Source: Photobacterium leiognathi
GTDB taxonomy: Bacteria; Pseudomonadota; Gammaproteobacteria; Enterobacterales; Vibrionaceae
Length of the DNA: 64,000 nt
Assembly (NCBI RefSeq): GCF_030685535.1
Contig: NZ_CP131599.1
Span: forward strand, 1,240,001-1,304,000
Reading direction: 5' to 3'
Of this stretch, positions 1 to 8,541 are shown piece by piece (the stretch's first letter is position 1; each line of letters starts with the position of its first letter). Position numbers and translations under genes: made by a program. The notes below the pieces were generated by a model, which saw only the letters and a list, made by a program, of their open reading frames with translations, was not told the DNA's origin and searched no databases.

Positions 1-1
1 G

Positions 2-775
2 CGCATCAGTGCATTAGAAAAAGCCATTGGGCTGCGTTTGCTTCACCGTACAACACGAAAAATTGAACTCACAGAGGCAGGTCAACTGTATTACGAGCGC
101 TGCCGCCGTATTGTTGAAGAAGCCAAACTCGCCCATCAACAATTGAGTGATATAGCAGAAAATCCTAGTGGTAAAGTTCGCGTGTCTGCCCCTATTGATT
201 TTGCAACTCACTTCATTGCGCCATTACTGCCTGAGTTTGCAAAGCAATACCCAGAAATTGAATTGGAGTTTGATTTATCGTCACGGCGTGTAGATATGAC
301 ATCGGAATATTTCGATGTTGCAATTCGTGCAGGTGAAAGTGAAAGCTCAAACTTAATTGCTCGTAAGCTCGCTAACTTTCATCACTATATTTATGGTTCC
401 CCCGCTTATTTGGCGCAGTATGGCGAACCACAATCACCAGACGAACTTACCCAACATCAGTGTTTTAGTATCGTAAAATCACCCCATTGGGCGTTACATA
501 GCAAAGATAAATCGGCAGATATTAAGGTCAATAGTAAGCTGTTTGTAAATAGTATTGGCATGATCAAGCAATTAACCTTGCTCAATATGGGATTGGGATT
601 ACTTCCGCAAGAAATGATCATAGATGAGTTAGCGCAAGGAACATTAAAGCGCATTTTACCAGAGTGGCAAGGTGCACCTGTTCCCATTTATGCCATTACA
701 GAAACCCGCTTATTGCCCGCGAAAACTCGCTGTTTTATTAATTTCATTCAACAACAATTAGAACAGCGTCGATAA
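2..775 (+). CDS. LysR-family transcriptional regulator, 5' end cut by window
   Basis: The reading frame is open from base 2, so the gene starts upstream of the window. The first visible residues (RISALEKAIGLRLLHRTTRK) are the recognition helix and wing of a LysR winged helix-turn-helix. An effector-binding domain of the periplasmic-binding fold follows, starting near GKVRVSAPIDF. This is the CrgA-like branch (LHRTTRKIELTEAG), which usually represses or activates a neighbouring gene in response to a small metabolite. The target is not visible because the neighbouring upstream DNA lies outside the window. Only about the first 35-40 residues appear to be missing. No terminator is seen before the convergent ATPase gene, which ends 10 bp away. 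Confidence 0.85.
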   Translation, partial: RISALEKAIGLRLLHRTTRKIELTEAGQLYYERCRRIVEEAKLAHQQLSDIAENPSGKVRVSAPIDFATHFIAPLLPEFAKQYPEIELEFDLSSRRVDMTSEYFDVAIRAGESESSNLIARKLANFHHYIYGSPAYLAQYGEPQSPDELTQHQCFSIVKSPHWALHSKDKSADIKVNSKLFVNSIGMIKQLTLLNMGLGLLPQEMIIDELAQGTLKRILPEWQGAPVPIYAITETRLLPAKTRCFINFIQQQLEQRR

Positions 776-785
776 GTATCGACGT

Positions 786-1527
786 TTACTCTTCATCCAT
801 GAGTATTTTCATCATTTGCTGATGACGATTAAGAAAGTTACGAGTGATTTCATAATGTTCAGTATCTTCATAAGCGGTTTCGTAAATACCACTGTCACTG
901 AACTGATAGATCTTCGCTCTTGGGTAGGCAAGTAGAATCGGTGAGTGAGTAGCAATAATGAACTGTGAACCGTCTTCAACCAAACGGTGAATTTCAGACA
1001 GTGCAGCCATTTGTCGTGCTGGTGACAATGCGGCTTCTGGTTCATCCATAATGTATAAGCCATTTCCACGCAATTTATTAGAAATCGTCGCCATAAAAGA
1101 TTCACCATGAGATTGATGATGTAACGACTGACCACCATAGCCTTGTAGTGGCGGCGGCATTAGCTGATCTAAATAAGTGGCTACATTATAAAAACTCTCT
1201 GCCCTTAAAAAGTAATAATCTTTAGGGCGTTTAAAGCTTTTTACTGTTTTGATGTAACGATCTAACTCTGAGTGTGTTTGCTCGGTAGCAAAGCCCGTAT
1301 TCTTATTACCCCCCTTCTGCGTTTAACCCCATTGCGACCGCAATCGCTTCAATTAACGTTGATTTTCCTGCGCCGTTTTCACCGACAAAAAAGGTGACAT
1401 CGGGGTGAAACTCAATAAAATCCAACTCTTTAATAGCAGGAATAGAAAAAGGAAATTGATCGTAGTTATCAATTTTCTCTCGCTTTAATTCAATTTCTCG
1501 TAAATAGGGCTTTTCTTCAAAATTCAT
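786..1527 (-). pseudogene. AAA/ABC-type ATPase (COG3910-like), frameshifted
   Basis: Two pieces of one ATPase lie in adjacent frames. The N-terminal piece (1527 to 1306) ends shortly after the Walker A motif GENGAGKST. The rest carries Walker B (LYIMDEPEAALSP) and the switch-histidine region (IATHSP). They part at a run of six G on the coding strand (1309-1314), after which the frame meets TAA. Removing one G joins both pieces into about 246 residues with no further stop, close to the usual size of this predicted-ATPase family. The function of the family is not established; the fold resembles SMC/ABC-type nucleotide-binding domains. The break may be a real mutation, a length-variable homopolymer or a sequencing error. 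Confidence 0.75.
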
Positions 1528-1606
1528 CAGATCTCAAACGCTATTGCTTATCACTTATGTTAGTTAACTGCGTGAAGGTAACATTGATCAGCCATCAATT
1601 TGAAAT

Positions 1607-1634
1607 AAAAAGAGCGAGATATTCATACTCGCTC
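1607..1634 (-). terminator. Rho-independent terminator of the secreted-protein gene
   Basis: Stem GAGCGAG (1612-1618) pairs with CTCGCTC (1628-1634). On the minus strand the hairpin is followed by a T-rich run. It lies about 30 bp after the stop codon of the gene ending at 1665. Confidence 0.7.
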
Positions 1635-1664
1635 ATTAAAACATCATAACGATTCAAGACTGAA

Positions 1665-2192
1665 TTATTCTGGCTGACCTTGCGGTTTTTCAGCAGGTGT
1701 TTGAGCAGGCTGCGTTGCACTTTCTTCAGCGACTGACGTTTGAGTTTGTACTGGTACCTCTAGAGCAGATGCAGGCTCAGCGGTTGATACTTCCTTTGGC
1801 TGTGACTCAGGTGCTGCTTGAGTTTCAAGCGCAGAGTTTGAATAGGTTTGTGTTTCAACCAAAGGAGCAGCTGTATCTTGCTGTACTTGCGCTGCTGTTG
1901 GTTGTTCTGTTGCTGTCGCATCTAAACCTGAACAGGTCATACCGAGTGTTGTTAGCTTCTCTGCAAATGCTTTTGCTTTGGCTTCACAATAGCCTTTTTC
2001 ATTTTTTGCATCCCATAGCACTTCTGTACCTGTTGATTTAGTGTAATGGACTTCACAAGGAACTTGGCTGCCAGGGTTCGTGTATACCACTTCAACCACG
2101 CGCTCAGAATCGCCACGCTTACACACGTATTTATCTTGCGCATGCGCTTGGAAAGCTAAAACAGTTAAAGCAACTAATAGTAATGGTTTCAT
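1665..2192 (-). CDS. Secreted protein of unknown function, Gln/Thr/Ala-rich tail
   Basis: A 175-residue protein with a clear Sec signal peptide (MKPLLLVALTVLAFQAHA, cleavage before QDKY). The mature N-terminal part of about 75 residues has four cysteines (YVCKRGD, VPCEVHY, GYCEAK, MTCSG) that could form two disulfides in the periplasm. The last 80 residues are low complexity, rich in Ala, Thr, Gln, Glu and Pro, and probably disordered. I do not recognise a named family; similar short cysteine-containing periplasmic proteins are common in Vibrionaceae. It is transcribed alone, with its own terminator downstream. The start is supported by the signal peptide and a GGAGT-type ribosome site just upstream. 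Confidence 0.7.
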   Translation of the reverse strand: MKPLLLVALTVLAFQAHAQDKYVCKRGDSERVVEVVYTNPGSQVPCEVHYTKSTGTEVLWDAKNEKGYCEAKAKAFAEKLTTLGMTCSGLDATATEQPTAAQVQQDTAAPLVETQTYSNSALETQAAPESQPKEVSTAEPASALEVPVQTQTSVAEESATQPAQTPAEKPQGQPE

Positions 2193-2353
2193 AACTATGA
2201 CTCCTAATAGCCATTCTCTTTTTTTAGAAATCCTATCTTATGCGTTACACAGTGACTGGAAACTGAATACACAAACAAAGCAGGAATAAAATCAATTGCC
2301 CATTCAGTATAAGATCTTTCTCTATTTTGAGAGGAACAAATAAACAAAAGGCT

Positions 2354-2361
2354 CAATAGTG
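2354..2361. repeat. Target-site duplication, left copy
   Basis: CAATAGTG immediately left of the element's end; an identical copy is at 3864-3871. It is 8 bp, whereas IS50 itself usually makes 9 bp. Confidence 0.85.
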
Positions 2362-2376
2362 CTGTCTCTTATACAC

Positions 2377-2407
2377 AAATCCCTAAGCCAATGCTTGGGG
2401 ATTTTTT
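2377..2407 (+). terminator. Hairpin plus T-run inside the IS left end
   Basis: AAATCCCTAAGC (2377-2388) pairs with GCTTGGGGATTT (2393-2404), with one T-G wobble, and is followed by T residues to 2407. Its place between the IS end and the transposase start suggests that it stops transcripts entering from outside, limiting transposase expression (inference). Confidence 0.65.
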
Positions 2408-2463
2408 GAACTAATTTTATGTTTCATGATCTGATCATCTAAGCAATGATAAGGATGATTATG

Positions 2464-3852
2464 ATGACCTATATAGAACCAACGCTTTGGGCTCAAAAAC
2501 AATTCGGTCAAGCCGATCTTAATGACCCAAGACGCACTCAAAGACTCGTTGCTCTAGCTACCTCTCTGGCTGAACAACCTGGTGTCCCTATCTCAAAACT
2601 CATCATCTCCCCAGCCGATATGGAAGGGGCTTATCGCTTTATTCGTAATGACCAAATCAAAGCAGAAGATATTGCAGAAGCTGGATTCTATGTCACAGCA
2701 CAAGAAGCTTTAGAGCAACAAACACTGCTTGCATTGGAAGATACCACTTCTCTAAGTTACTCACATCACAGCATACAAGATACACTCGGGCATTCCAATC
2801 AAGGTAATCGACACCGAGCAATGTTCGTTCATTCAACATTGCTTTTTGCTCCCGAAACTCACACTGTGGTTGGTTTAATCGAACAACAACGCTGGACCCG
2901 AGATATTGAAAAACGTGGTCAAAGACACCAGCACGCAACTCGACCATACAAAGAAAAAGAAAGTTATAAATGGGAACAAGCATCTCGCCATGTTGCAGAG
3001 CGACTAGGCGAGAAAATGTCAGAGGTTATTTCTGTATGTGATAGAGAAGCCGATTTATTCGAGTACCTCACTTACAAGCACGAGCAACAACAACGATTTA
3101 TCGTTCGCTCAATGCAAAGTCGCTGTATCGAGGAGCATGATAATCGTCTTTATGACTACGCTTCCAAGTTGTTATCAGCAGGAAGCAAAGAGCTAAAAAT
3201 ACCGCAAAAAGGCGGTCGTAAGTCCCGCACGGCTCATCTAGACATCAAATATGCTCCCGTGACACTTAAGTCTCCCGCCAATAAAAAAGAGTTCGATAAT
3301 ATCTCTCTCTACTATGTTGGATGTATAGAGCAAGGTGAGAGTGACGACAAGCTCGCATGGCATTTACTGACATCAGAGCCTGTAACGAACAAAGAGGAAG
3401 CACTTAACATCGTCAGTTATTATGAGCGTCGTTGGCTGATAGAAGATTTTCACAAGGTTTGGAAAAGTGAAGGCACGCAAGTTGAACAACTGAGAATGCA
3501 AAGTAAAGATAACTTAGAAAGGCTCAGTGTTATTTTGGCATTTATTGCTACTCGTTTACTCCAGTTAAGATTTATGAACGAATCTAAAGAGTTATCTAGT
3601 AGCTGTTGTGAACGGGTGTTAAAAGGTAAAGCGTGGAAGCTTATGTGGTTAAAATTAGAGAAGAAAAAAATGCCCAAAGAAGCACCAAATATATCGTGGG
3701 CTTACAAAAGTATTGCACGGTTAGGTGGTTGGAAAGATACCAAGCGGACGGGTCGCGCTTCTGTAAAGACATTATGGCAAGGATGGTTTAGGTTACAAAC
3801 CATCCTTGAAGGATATGAACTAGCTAAGTCTCTTGAACACAATGACTTGTGA
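2464..3852 (+). CDS. tnp: IS50/Tn5-like transposase
   Basis: A DDE transposase of about 462 residues, close to the 476 of Tn5 transposase. The N-terminal DNA-binding part contains TYIEPTLWAQKQFGQADLND and MEGAYRFIRND, typical of the Tn5 group. Catalytic acidic residues fit ALEDTTSLSY (first Asp), VCDREADLFEY (second Asp) and the YYERRWLIEDFHK segment (the YREK-type signature that carries the Glu). Four candidate ATGs lie at 2446, 2455, 2461 and 2464. AAGG near 2451 best serves 2461 or 2464. The reading frame is intact, so the element may still be active. Confidence 0.95.
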   Translation: MTYIEPTLWAQKQFGQADLNDPRRTQRLVALATSLAEQPGVPISKLIISPADMEGAYRFIRNDQIKAEDIAEAGFYVTAQEALEQQTLLALEDTTSLSYSHHSIQDTLGHSNQGNRHRAMFVHSTLLFAPETHTVVGLIEQQRWTRDIEKRGQRHQHATRPYKEKESYKWEQASRHVAERLGEKMSEVISVCDREADLFEYLTYKHEQQQRFIVRSMQSRCIEEHDNRLYDYASKLLSAGSKELKIPQKGGRKSRTAHLDIKYAPVTLKSPANKKEFDNISLYYVGCIEQGESDDKLAWHLLTSEPVTNKEEALNIVSYYERRWLIEDFHKVWKSEGTQVEQLRMQSKDNLERLSVILAFIATRLLQLRFMNESKELSSSCCERVLKGKAWKLMWLKLEKKKMPKEAPNISWAYKSIARLGGWKDTKRTGRASVKTLWQGWFRLQTILEGYELAKSLEHNDL

Positions 3853-3863
3853 TCAAGAGACAG

Positions 3864-3871
3864 CAATAGTG
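3864..3871. repeat. Target-site duplication, right copy
   Basis: CAATAGTG directly follows the GAGACAG end of the IS and is identical to 2354-2361. Confidence 0.85.
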
Positions 3872-3911
3872 AGCCTTTAATGTAAATCATAGCAGCCTAA
3901 TACTGGCTAAA

Positions 3912-4409
3912 TTACTCTTCTGGTAGTACCCAGTCAGGACGTGGGAAATGACAGGTATAACCATTAGGTCGATGAAGTAAATAATCTTGGTGTTCTGGCT
4001 CTGCTTGCCAAAAATCACTCGCTGGGACGACTTCTGTAACCACTGTTCCAGGCCAAATACCAGATGCATTAATACGCGTAATCATCTTTTCAGCTACATC
4101 TTTTTGCTCATCTGAAGTATAAAAAATGGCTGAACGATAAGATGTACCGATATCGTTACCTTGACGATTAGTTGTTGTTGGATCGTGAATTTGAAAAAAG
4201 TACGCCAAGATCTTTGCAAAGCTGGTCTGGCTATCATCAAATAAAATTTCAATGGCTTCAGCATGAGTGCCATGATTAGGGTAAGTTGCATTTGCCACAT
4301 CACCACCGGTATAACCCACTCGCGTTGTGATCACCCCAGTTTGGCGACGAATGAGATCCTGCATGCCCCAAAAACAACCGTAAGCCAGTATCGCTTTTTG
4401 TTGTGCCAT
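3912..4409 (-). CDS. msrA: Peptide methionine sulfoxide reductase MsrA
   Basis: A 165-residue cytoplasmic enzyme that reduces the S-epimer of methionine sulfoxide in oxidised proteins. The active-site motif GCFWG is at residues 11-15 with the nucleophile Cys12. Further family motifs are [18 protein letters not shown] and YRSAIFY. It is the short MsrA type without an MsrB fusion, and it lacks the C-terminal resolving cysteines found in longer MsrA, although a Cys is present in [10 protein letters not shown] near the end. A ribosome site (GGAG) precedes the ATG. It is a single-gene unit; its presumed terminator downstream has been split by the IS50-like element. Confidence 0.95.
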   Translation of the reverse strand: MAQQKAILAYGCFWGMQDLIRRQTGVITTRVGYTGGDVANATYPNHGTHAEAIEILFDDSQTSFAKILAYFFQIHDPTTTNRQGNDIGTSYRSAIFYTSDEQKDVAEKMITRINASGIWPGTVVTEVVPASDFWQAEPEHQDYLLHRPNGYTCHFPRPDWVLPEE

Positions 4410-4599
4410 CGTTGACTCCTTAACTCTTAAATTCCCAATTCGGTATATACCCTATCACTAGTCGTCGCTTTGCTTCATCAATAAATCGTCAGTTAACAAT
4501 TTTGATTTATGATGAATGAGAACAGGCAAATCCCCTGTCACTCGTACTCTCGCTCATAGAATGGTAGAATCCTCGCCCCATTTTGCGATAGATAACACC

Positions 4600-6273
4600 A
4601 TGTACGATTCAATCTTTACTCCATTTCGCTCATCGATTGAGGCTATCGCCTTACCTGAACGTTTTACTTATCCTTTTTGTTATAAACCACACCCACTCAG
4701 TGTATTAGCTGCACAAGAGCTGCAACAGCACCTAGAAACGCAAACCGAATGGCAACACGATTTTGGTTTAGATGGTTTAAATAAAGACAGTGATAATCAC
4801 GCTATTGGCACCATGTTCGGTGTGTTAGTAGTACAAAACGAACATGATGAAATCGGTTATCTATCAGCATTTTCAGGTGCTATTGCTGGGCAAACACAAT
4901 TACCCCATTTTGTACCACCTGTGTTTGATACGCAGCAAACTGCTCCTGGGATCCATGCACGACAAACTGAGCTTGCAGCAATAGCGTCTGAAATAACTTC
5001 TGTAGAATCTTCGCCTCGTTTTGTTGAATTACAGCAACAATATAGCCAAGCCAAAACACAAGCAAAGCTAGAGTCTGAAGCGTTTCGATTACAAATGATT
5101 GAACAGCGCAAGCAGCGTAAATTGCAACGTAAAGCGGCAGAGCAAAATGATGATGAAAGCTTTAAAACCGAAGAGTTTCATCGCTTAGCCCGTGAAAGCG
5201 CTTACGACAAACATCAGCAAAAAGCATTGCGCCAACAGTGGCAACAAACGCTGCTATCACTGAGTGAACAGCTTGAAACTGATACCACTGTGCTTGCTGA
5301 ATTAAAAGCCAAACAAGCTAAATTAGCAGCACAGTTAGAACAAAGTATTCATAGCCAATACCGCTTTGTGAACCAGTTTGGGGAATATAAAGATCTCAAT
5401 CAGTTGTTTGATGAACCATTACAAGGTGCGGGCGATTGCGCTATCATCAAACTGCTTCAGTATGCGTTTACTCATGGCTTAACACCATTAGCCATGGCGC
5501 ACTTCTGGTGGGGTAAATCTCCTGCGCCACAAATGCTGAAACATAAATACTTTTATGAAGCGTCTAAAAACAAATGTGAGCCTATTTTAACGCACATGTT
5601 GGCAGGTATTGAGGTGGACGAAAATCCATTAGAGCAAAACCCAGCTGAAGGAAAAGAACTAACGATTGTCTATCAAGACGATGACATGGTGATCATTAAT
5701 AAACCAGCAGAGTTCTTATCTGTACCCGGTAAAACCATCACCGATTCGGTATATAGCCGAATGCAAGCCGTGTTTCCTGATAGCGATAGCCCGTTGATTG
5801 TCCATCGTTTAGATATGTCAACATCAGGCTTGATCGTGATTGCGTTAACCAAAGATGCCCACAAAGCACTACAAAAACAGTTTATTGAACGTACGGTAGA
5901 AAAACGCTACGTAGCCTTATTAGAAGGAATAAGTGAAGCCGATGAAGGTATTATTGATTTCCCAATGCGAGTGGATTTAGACGATCGCCCTCGTCAAATC
6001 GTGTGTTACCAATACGGCAAACCAGCACAAACAAAATGGCAAGTGCTTGAGCGTAAAAATGGAAGAACCAAAGTATATTACTACCCGAAAACAGGTCGAA
6101 CTCATCAACTTCGCGTCCATTCAGCCCATATTAAAGGGATGAATATGCCTATTGTCGGTGATGATTTATATGGACAAAAAGGTGATCGTTTATGCCTACA
6201 CGCCCAATACCTAGCGTTTAATCACCCAACGACCAACGAACGTGTAGTATTTGAAGTCGCAGAAGATTTTTAA
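4600..6273 (+). CDS. RluA-family pseudouridine synthase with long N-terminal extension
   Basis: This enzyme isomerises uridine to pseudouridine in structured RNA. The catalytic domain occupies about the last 200 residues. It contains the HRLDMSTSGLIV motif with the catalytic Asp, plus KRYVALLEG and TGRTHQLRVH. The preceding roughly 350 residues are an extension with a charged, Gln-rich helical stretch that is probably coiled coil (around residues 120-260). They end in GDCAIIKLLQYAF and HFWWGKSPAPQ. This layout matches the Vibrio/Shewanella-type 'RluA family' proteins of 550-580 residues, whose target RNA I cannot assign. The reading frame is open from 4516, but ATG 4600 fits the start of the conserved region better. 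Confidence 0.9.
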   Translation: MYDSIFTPFRSSIEAIALPERFTYPFCYKPHPLSVLAAQELQQHLETQTEWQHDFGLDGLNKDSDNHAIGTMFGVLVVQNEHDEIGYLSAFSGAIAGQTQLPHFVPPVFDTQQTAPGIHARQTELAAIASEITSVESSPRFVELQQQYSQAKTQAKLESEAFRLQMIEQRKQRKLQRKAAEQNDDESFKTEEFHRLARESAYDKHQQKALRQQWQQTLLSLSEQLETDTTVLAELKAKQAKLAAQLEQSIHSQYRFVNQFGEYKDLNQLFDEPLQGAGDCAIIKLLQYAFTHGLTPLAMAHFWWGKSPAPQMLKHKYFYEASKNKCEPILTHMLAGIEVDENPLEQNPAEGKELTIVYQDDDMVIINKPAEFLSVPGKTITDSVYSRMQAVFPDSDSPLIVHRLDMSTSGLIVIALTKDAHKALQKQFIERTVEKRYVALLEGISEADEGIIDFPMRVDLDDRPRQIVCYQYGKPAQTKWQVLERKNGRTKVYYYPKTGRTHQLRVHSAHIKGMNMPIVGDDLYGQKGDRLCLHAQYLAFNHPTTNERVVFEVAEDF

Positions 6274-6302
6274 GGCTTAAATAACACCGCAAAAACTACA
6301 GT

Positions 6303-6333
6303 AGCTGACACATTTTTTCATTATGTGTCAGCT
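6303..6333. terminator. Bidirectional hairpin between rluA-like gene and DUF2256 gene
   Basis: AGCTGACACAT (6303-6313) pairs perfectly with ATGTGTCAGCT (6323-6333), 11 bp, with a T-rich loop. T-rich sequence follows on the plus strand. The stop codon of the minus-strand DUF2256 gene (6328-6330) lies within the stem. Confidence 0.6.
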
Positions 6334-6492
6334 TAATTTCTTTCTTGATGAATCCACATACTGGCGTGATCGCCGACAACGCTCAGAGCAATACTTCACG
6401 TCATCCCAGCATTGTTGCCATTTCTTACGCCAAGTGAACGGACGTTGGCAAACCACACAGATTTTTGATGGTAGATTGCATTTCTTATGCAC
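6328..6492 (-). CDS. DUF2256 small cysteine-rich protein
   Basis: A 54-residue protein with a GTG start. It contains the CxxC pair [15 protein letters not shown] and a second pair [11 protein letters not shown], the signature of the DUF2256 family of small putative zinc-binding proteins. The spacing (C-x2-C ... Cys-x3-Cys) suggests one zinc site. Family function is unknown. An in-frame TAA lies just upstream of the GTG and no ATG is available, so GTG at 6492 is the only ordinary start. The ribosome site is weak. The gene is convergent with the pseudouridine synthase. A 61-residue frame on the opposite strand is its shadow. Confidence 0.8.
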   Translation of the reverse strand: MHKKCNLPSKICVVCQRPFTWRKKWQQCWDDVKYCSERCRRSRQYVDSSRKKLS

Positions 6493-6566
6493 GATTATTC
6501 TCGTTTAACTTGCCCGTTTATCATTACGTGTTAAACCGAGTTTTCGATTAAAAATCAGTATGCTTA

Positions 6567-7478
6567 TCAACGGATAGCTTCGGTAAATAACCAATCACGA
6601 AACATTTGGTTCTTGGCAAACTCTGTTGATTCTGGCTTATACACCACAAAATAAGCCAGTGGAGAATCAAATTGGATCTCTGGAAATAAACGAACTAACC
6701 GCCCTGCTGCTAAATCATCTTTCACCATTACACTCCGCGCTAATGCAATACCAGCACCATCAATAGCCGTTTGTAATACCGCTGCCGAGTTATTAATTTG
6801 AATATTATGGGCTGATTGATGTTTCTCTACGCCAGCTTTTTCTAACCATGCTGACCATGTTGGAAATCCGGTATGTTCATCCATTGATAAATCATGAATT
6901 AAGGTTTCTTGTAACAATTGTTCCGGCAAGCTTAATCTTTCAGGCTGCTCTAATAAACGTGGTGAACAGACAGGAAATACCTCTTCATCCATTAATTTCT
7001 CTGCCACCAGACCTTGCCAATTTCCTGTGCCATAACGCACACCAATATCGACACGCTGAATAGCAAAATCTATCGGTTTTAAGTTGGTATCTAATCGCAC
7101 ATCAGTATCAGGACATAAGGTTTGAAACCTATCTAACCGAGGTAACAACCATTTAGCAGCAAACGCAGGACTGACGGTTACCGTTAATATGCCGCACGTT
7201 GGGCTTTGCTGAAGCAGCTCTAAACCTTGAGATAATTTATCAAATCCTGCTCGAATATCTGGCAATGCACGCTCTGCTGTTTCAGTTGGCATCAGTCGAA
7301 TTTTTCCGCTGTTAGTACGGTGAAATAATGGCGTATCAAGCCACTCTTCTAAGGTTCTCACCAATTGCCCTACCGCTGCGGGGGTGACATTTAGCTCTTC
7401 AGCCGCAGCAGAAAAACTTTGGTGGCGAGCACTGGCTTCAAAAGCTTTTAACGCATTCAAATATATTGGCAATTTCAT
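6567..7478 (-). CDS. LysR-family regulator, GcvA-like
   Basis: 303 residues. The N-terminal helix-turn-helix (about residues 5-65, LKAFEASARHQSFSAAAEEL then VTPAAVGQLVRTLE) is of the GcvA/AmpR type. An effector-binding domain follows (LTVTVSPAFAAKWLLPRL). It is transcribed away from the SDR-cupin-flavoprotein operon, with 208 bp between the two starts. By the usual LysR arrangement it probably controls that operon (inference). The effector is unknown. Confidence 0.9.
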   Translation of the reverse strand: MKLPIYLNALKAFEASARHQSFSAAAEELNVTPAAVGQLVRTLEEWLDTPLFHRTNSGKIRLMPTETAERALPDIRAGFDKLSQGLELLQQSPTCGILTVTVSPAFAAKWLLPRLDRFQTLCPDTDVRLDTNLKPIDFAIQRVDIGVRYGTGNWQGLVAEKLMDEEVFPVCSPRLLEQPERLSLPEQLLQETLIHDLSMDEHTGFPTWSAWLEKAGVEKHQSAHNIQINNSAAVLQTAIDGAGIALARSVMVKDDLAAGRLVRLFPEIQFDSPLAYFVVYKPESTEFAKNQMFRDWLFTEAIR

Positions 7479-7686
7479 ATCGATAAAGTTTTTCTTTAGC
7501 GGGCTAACAGATTATCTCATTTGTCGATACCAGTAAAAACATCAAAAATACCTATAACGCAAATGAGAAGCGAAGTAGTGCTTCTTATAAATATCAAAAT
7601 TCACTATCAACCCAAGCCTAGCATGAAAGTTTTTCTTTTGTTGGTAGCGAATCACTAAAACAACGATAAACAGAGAGAGTAAAGCC

Positions 7687-8460
7687 ATGAGTGATCTATT
7701 TGCAGGGAAAAAACTATTAGTGATCGGCGGTACAAGTGGCATGGGCTATGAAACTGCTCGTCAGGTGTTAGAGCAAGGCGGCAGCGCTGTGATTGTGGGC
7801 CATCGTGCAGATAAAGCCGAAAACGCACAACAAGCATTAGCCACGTTAGGCGCTGTTGAAGCACTGACGGCAGATCTCACCAGTGAAGCTGGAGTTAATG
7901 CGCTTATCGACACCATTACTGAAAAGCACCAAGACGTTGATCTGCTAGTAAATGCTGCGGGCGTGTTTTTCCCAAAACCGTTTCTTGAGCATGATGGTAA
8001 CGACTACGATAAATATATGCAGCTTAACCGTGCATTTTTCTTTATTACTCAAAAAGTGGCTGCCAACATGATCGCCAATGAACGAAAAGGGGCAATTGTG
8101 AACATTGGCTCTATGTGGGGCAAACAAGCCATTGCTGCAACACCATCATCAGCTTATTCAATGGCAAAAGCAGGATTACATGCACTCACTCAACATTTAG
8201 CGATGGAGTTAGCGGCAAGCAATATTCGTGTAAATGCAGTGTCACCAGCGGTTGTTCAAACCCCTATTTATGAAGGTTTTATTCCTAAAGATGAGGTACA
8301 CACAGCCCTGCAAGGATTTAACGATTTCCACCCTATCGGTCGCGTAGGTACACCTGATGATATTGCCAATACCATTACTTTCTTACTGTCTGATAAAGCC
8401 GATTGGGTAACAGGCGCTATTTGGGATGTCGATGGCGGTGTGATGGCGGGGCGAAATTAA
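7687..8460 (+). CDS. SDR-family oxidoreductase
   Basis: A 257-residue classical short-chain dehydrogenase/reductase. The nucleotide-binding motif GGTSGMG is near residue 14, NAAG follows beta-4, the catalytic Ser is in NIGSMWG, and the Tyr-Lys pair is in YSMAK. Substrate is unknown; the fold catalyses NAD(P)-dependent oxidation or reduction of alcohols and ketones. It is the first gene of a three-gene unit with the cupin and flavoprotein genes. A good ribosome site (GAGAG) precedes the ATG. A hairpin (8485-8511) after the stop may lower downstream expression. Confidence 0.92.
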   Translation: MSDLFAGKKLLVIGGTSGMGYETARQVLEQGGSAVIVGHRADKAENAQQALATLGAVEALTADLTSEAGVNALIDTITEKHQDVDLLVNAAGVFFPKPFLEHDGNDYDKYMQLNRAFFFITQKVAANMIANERKGAIVNIGSMWGKQAIAATPSSAYSMAKAGLHALTQHLAMELAASNIRVNAVSPAVVQTPIYEGFIPKDEVHTALQGFNDFHPIGRVGTPDDIANTITFLLSDKADWVTGAIWDVDGGVMAGRN

Positions 8461-8484
8461 TCACATTCTTTGCATATCATTTTC

Positions 8485-8511
8485 AGGGCGATGCAACTGC
8501 GTTATCGCCCT
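8485..8511 (+). other. Intercistronic hairpin between SDR and cupin genes
   Basis: AGGGCGAT (8485-8492) pairs with ATCGCCCT (8504-8511). It lacks a T-run, so it is more likely an mRNA-stabilising or attenuating structure than a full terminator. Confidence 0.5.
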
Positions 8512-8541
8512 CTATTAATCACCCATATTTAGGAGGCAACC

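Larger units (their letters stand above)
2362..3863 (+). mobile_element. IS50/Tn5-like insertion sequence (IS4 family)
   Basis: A complete 1,502-bp element. Its left end CTGTCTCTTATACACAAAT closely resembles the Tn5 outside/mosaic end. The right end, read inwards, is CTGTCTCTTGATCACAAGT and resembles the IS50 inside end. The two ends match at 15 of 19 positions. Direct 8-bp target duplications flank it. One transposase gene fills it, and the last codons of that gene lie inside the right terminal repeat. An intact gene, matching ends and intact duplications suggest a recent insertion. Confidence 0.95.
2345..3880 (-). terminator. msrA terminator split by an IS element
   Basis: Without the insertion and one copy of the target duplication, the flanks join to AAAGGCTCA-ATAG-TGAGCCTTT, a perfect 9-bp stem with a 4-base loop. 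On the minus strand it is followed by a T-rich tract, so it is a good intrinsic terminator for msrA, whose stop codon is about 30 bp away. The insertion lies in the loop and its immediate border, so each half-stem remains on its own side of the element. Confidence 0.7.

Noticed and set aside
6323..6508. 61-residue plus-strand frame
   Set aside because: It lies opposite the DUF2256 gene, which has a recognisable double CxxC pattern; this frame has none.
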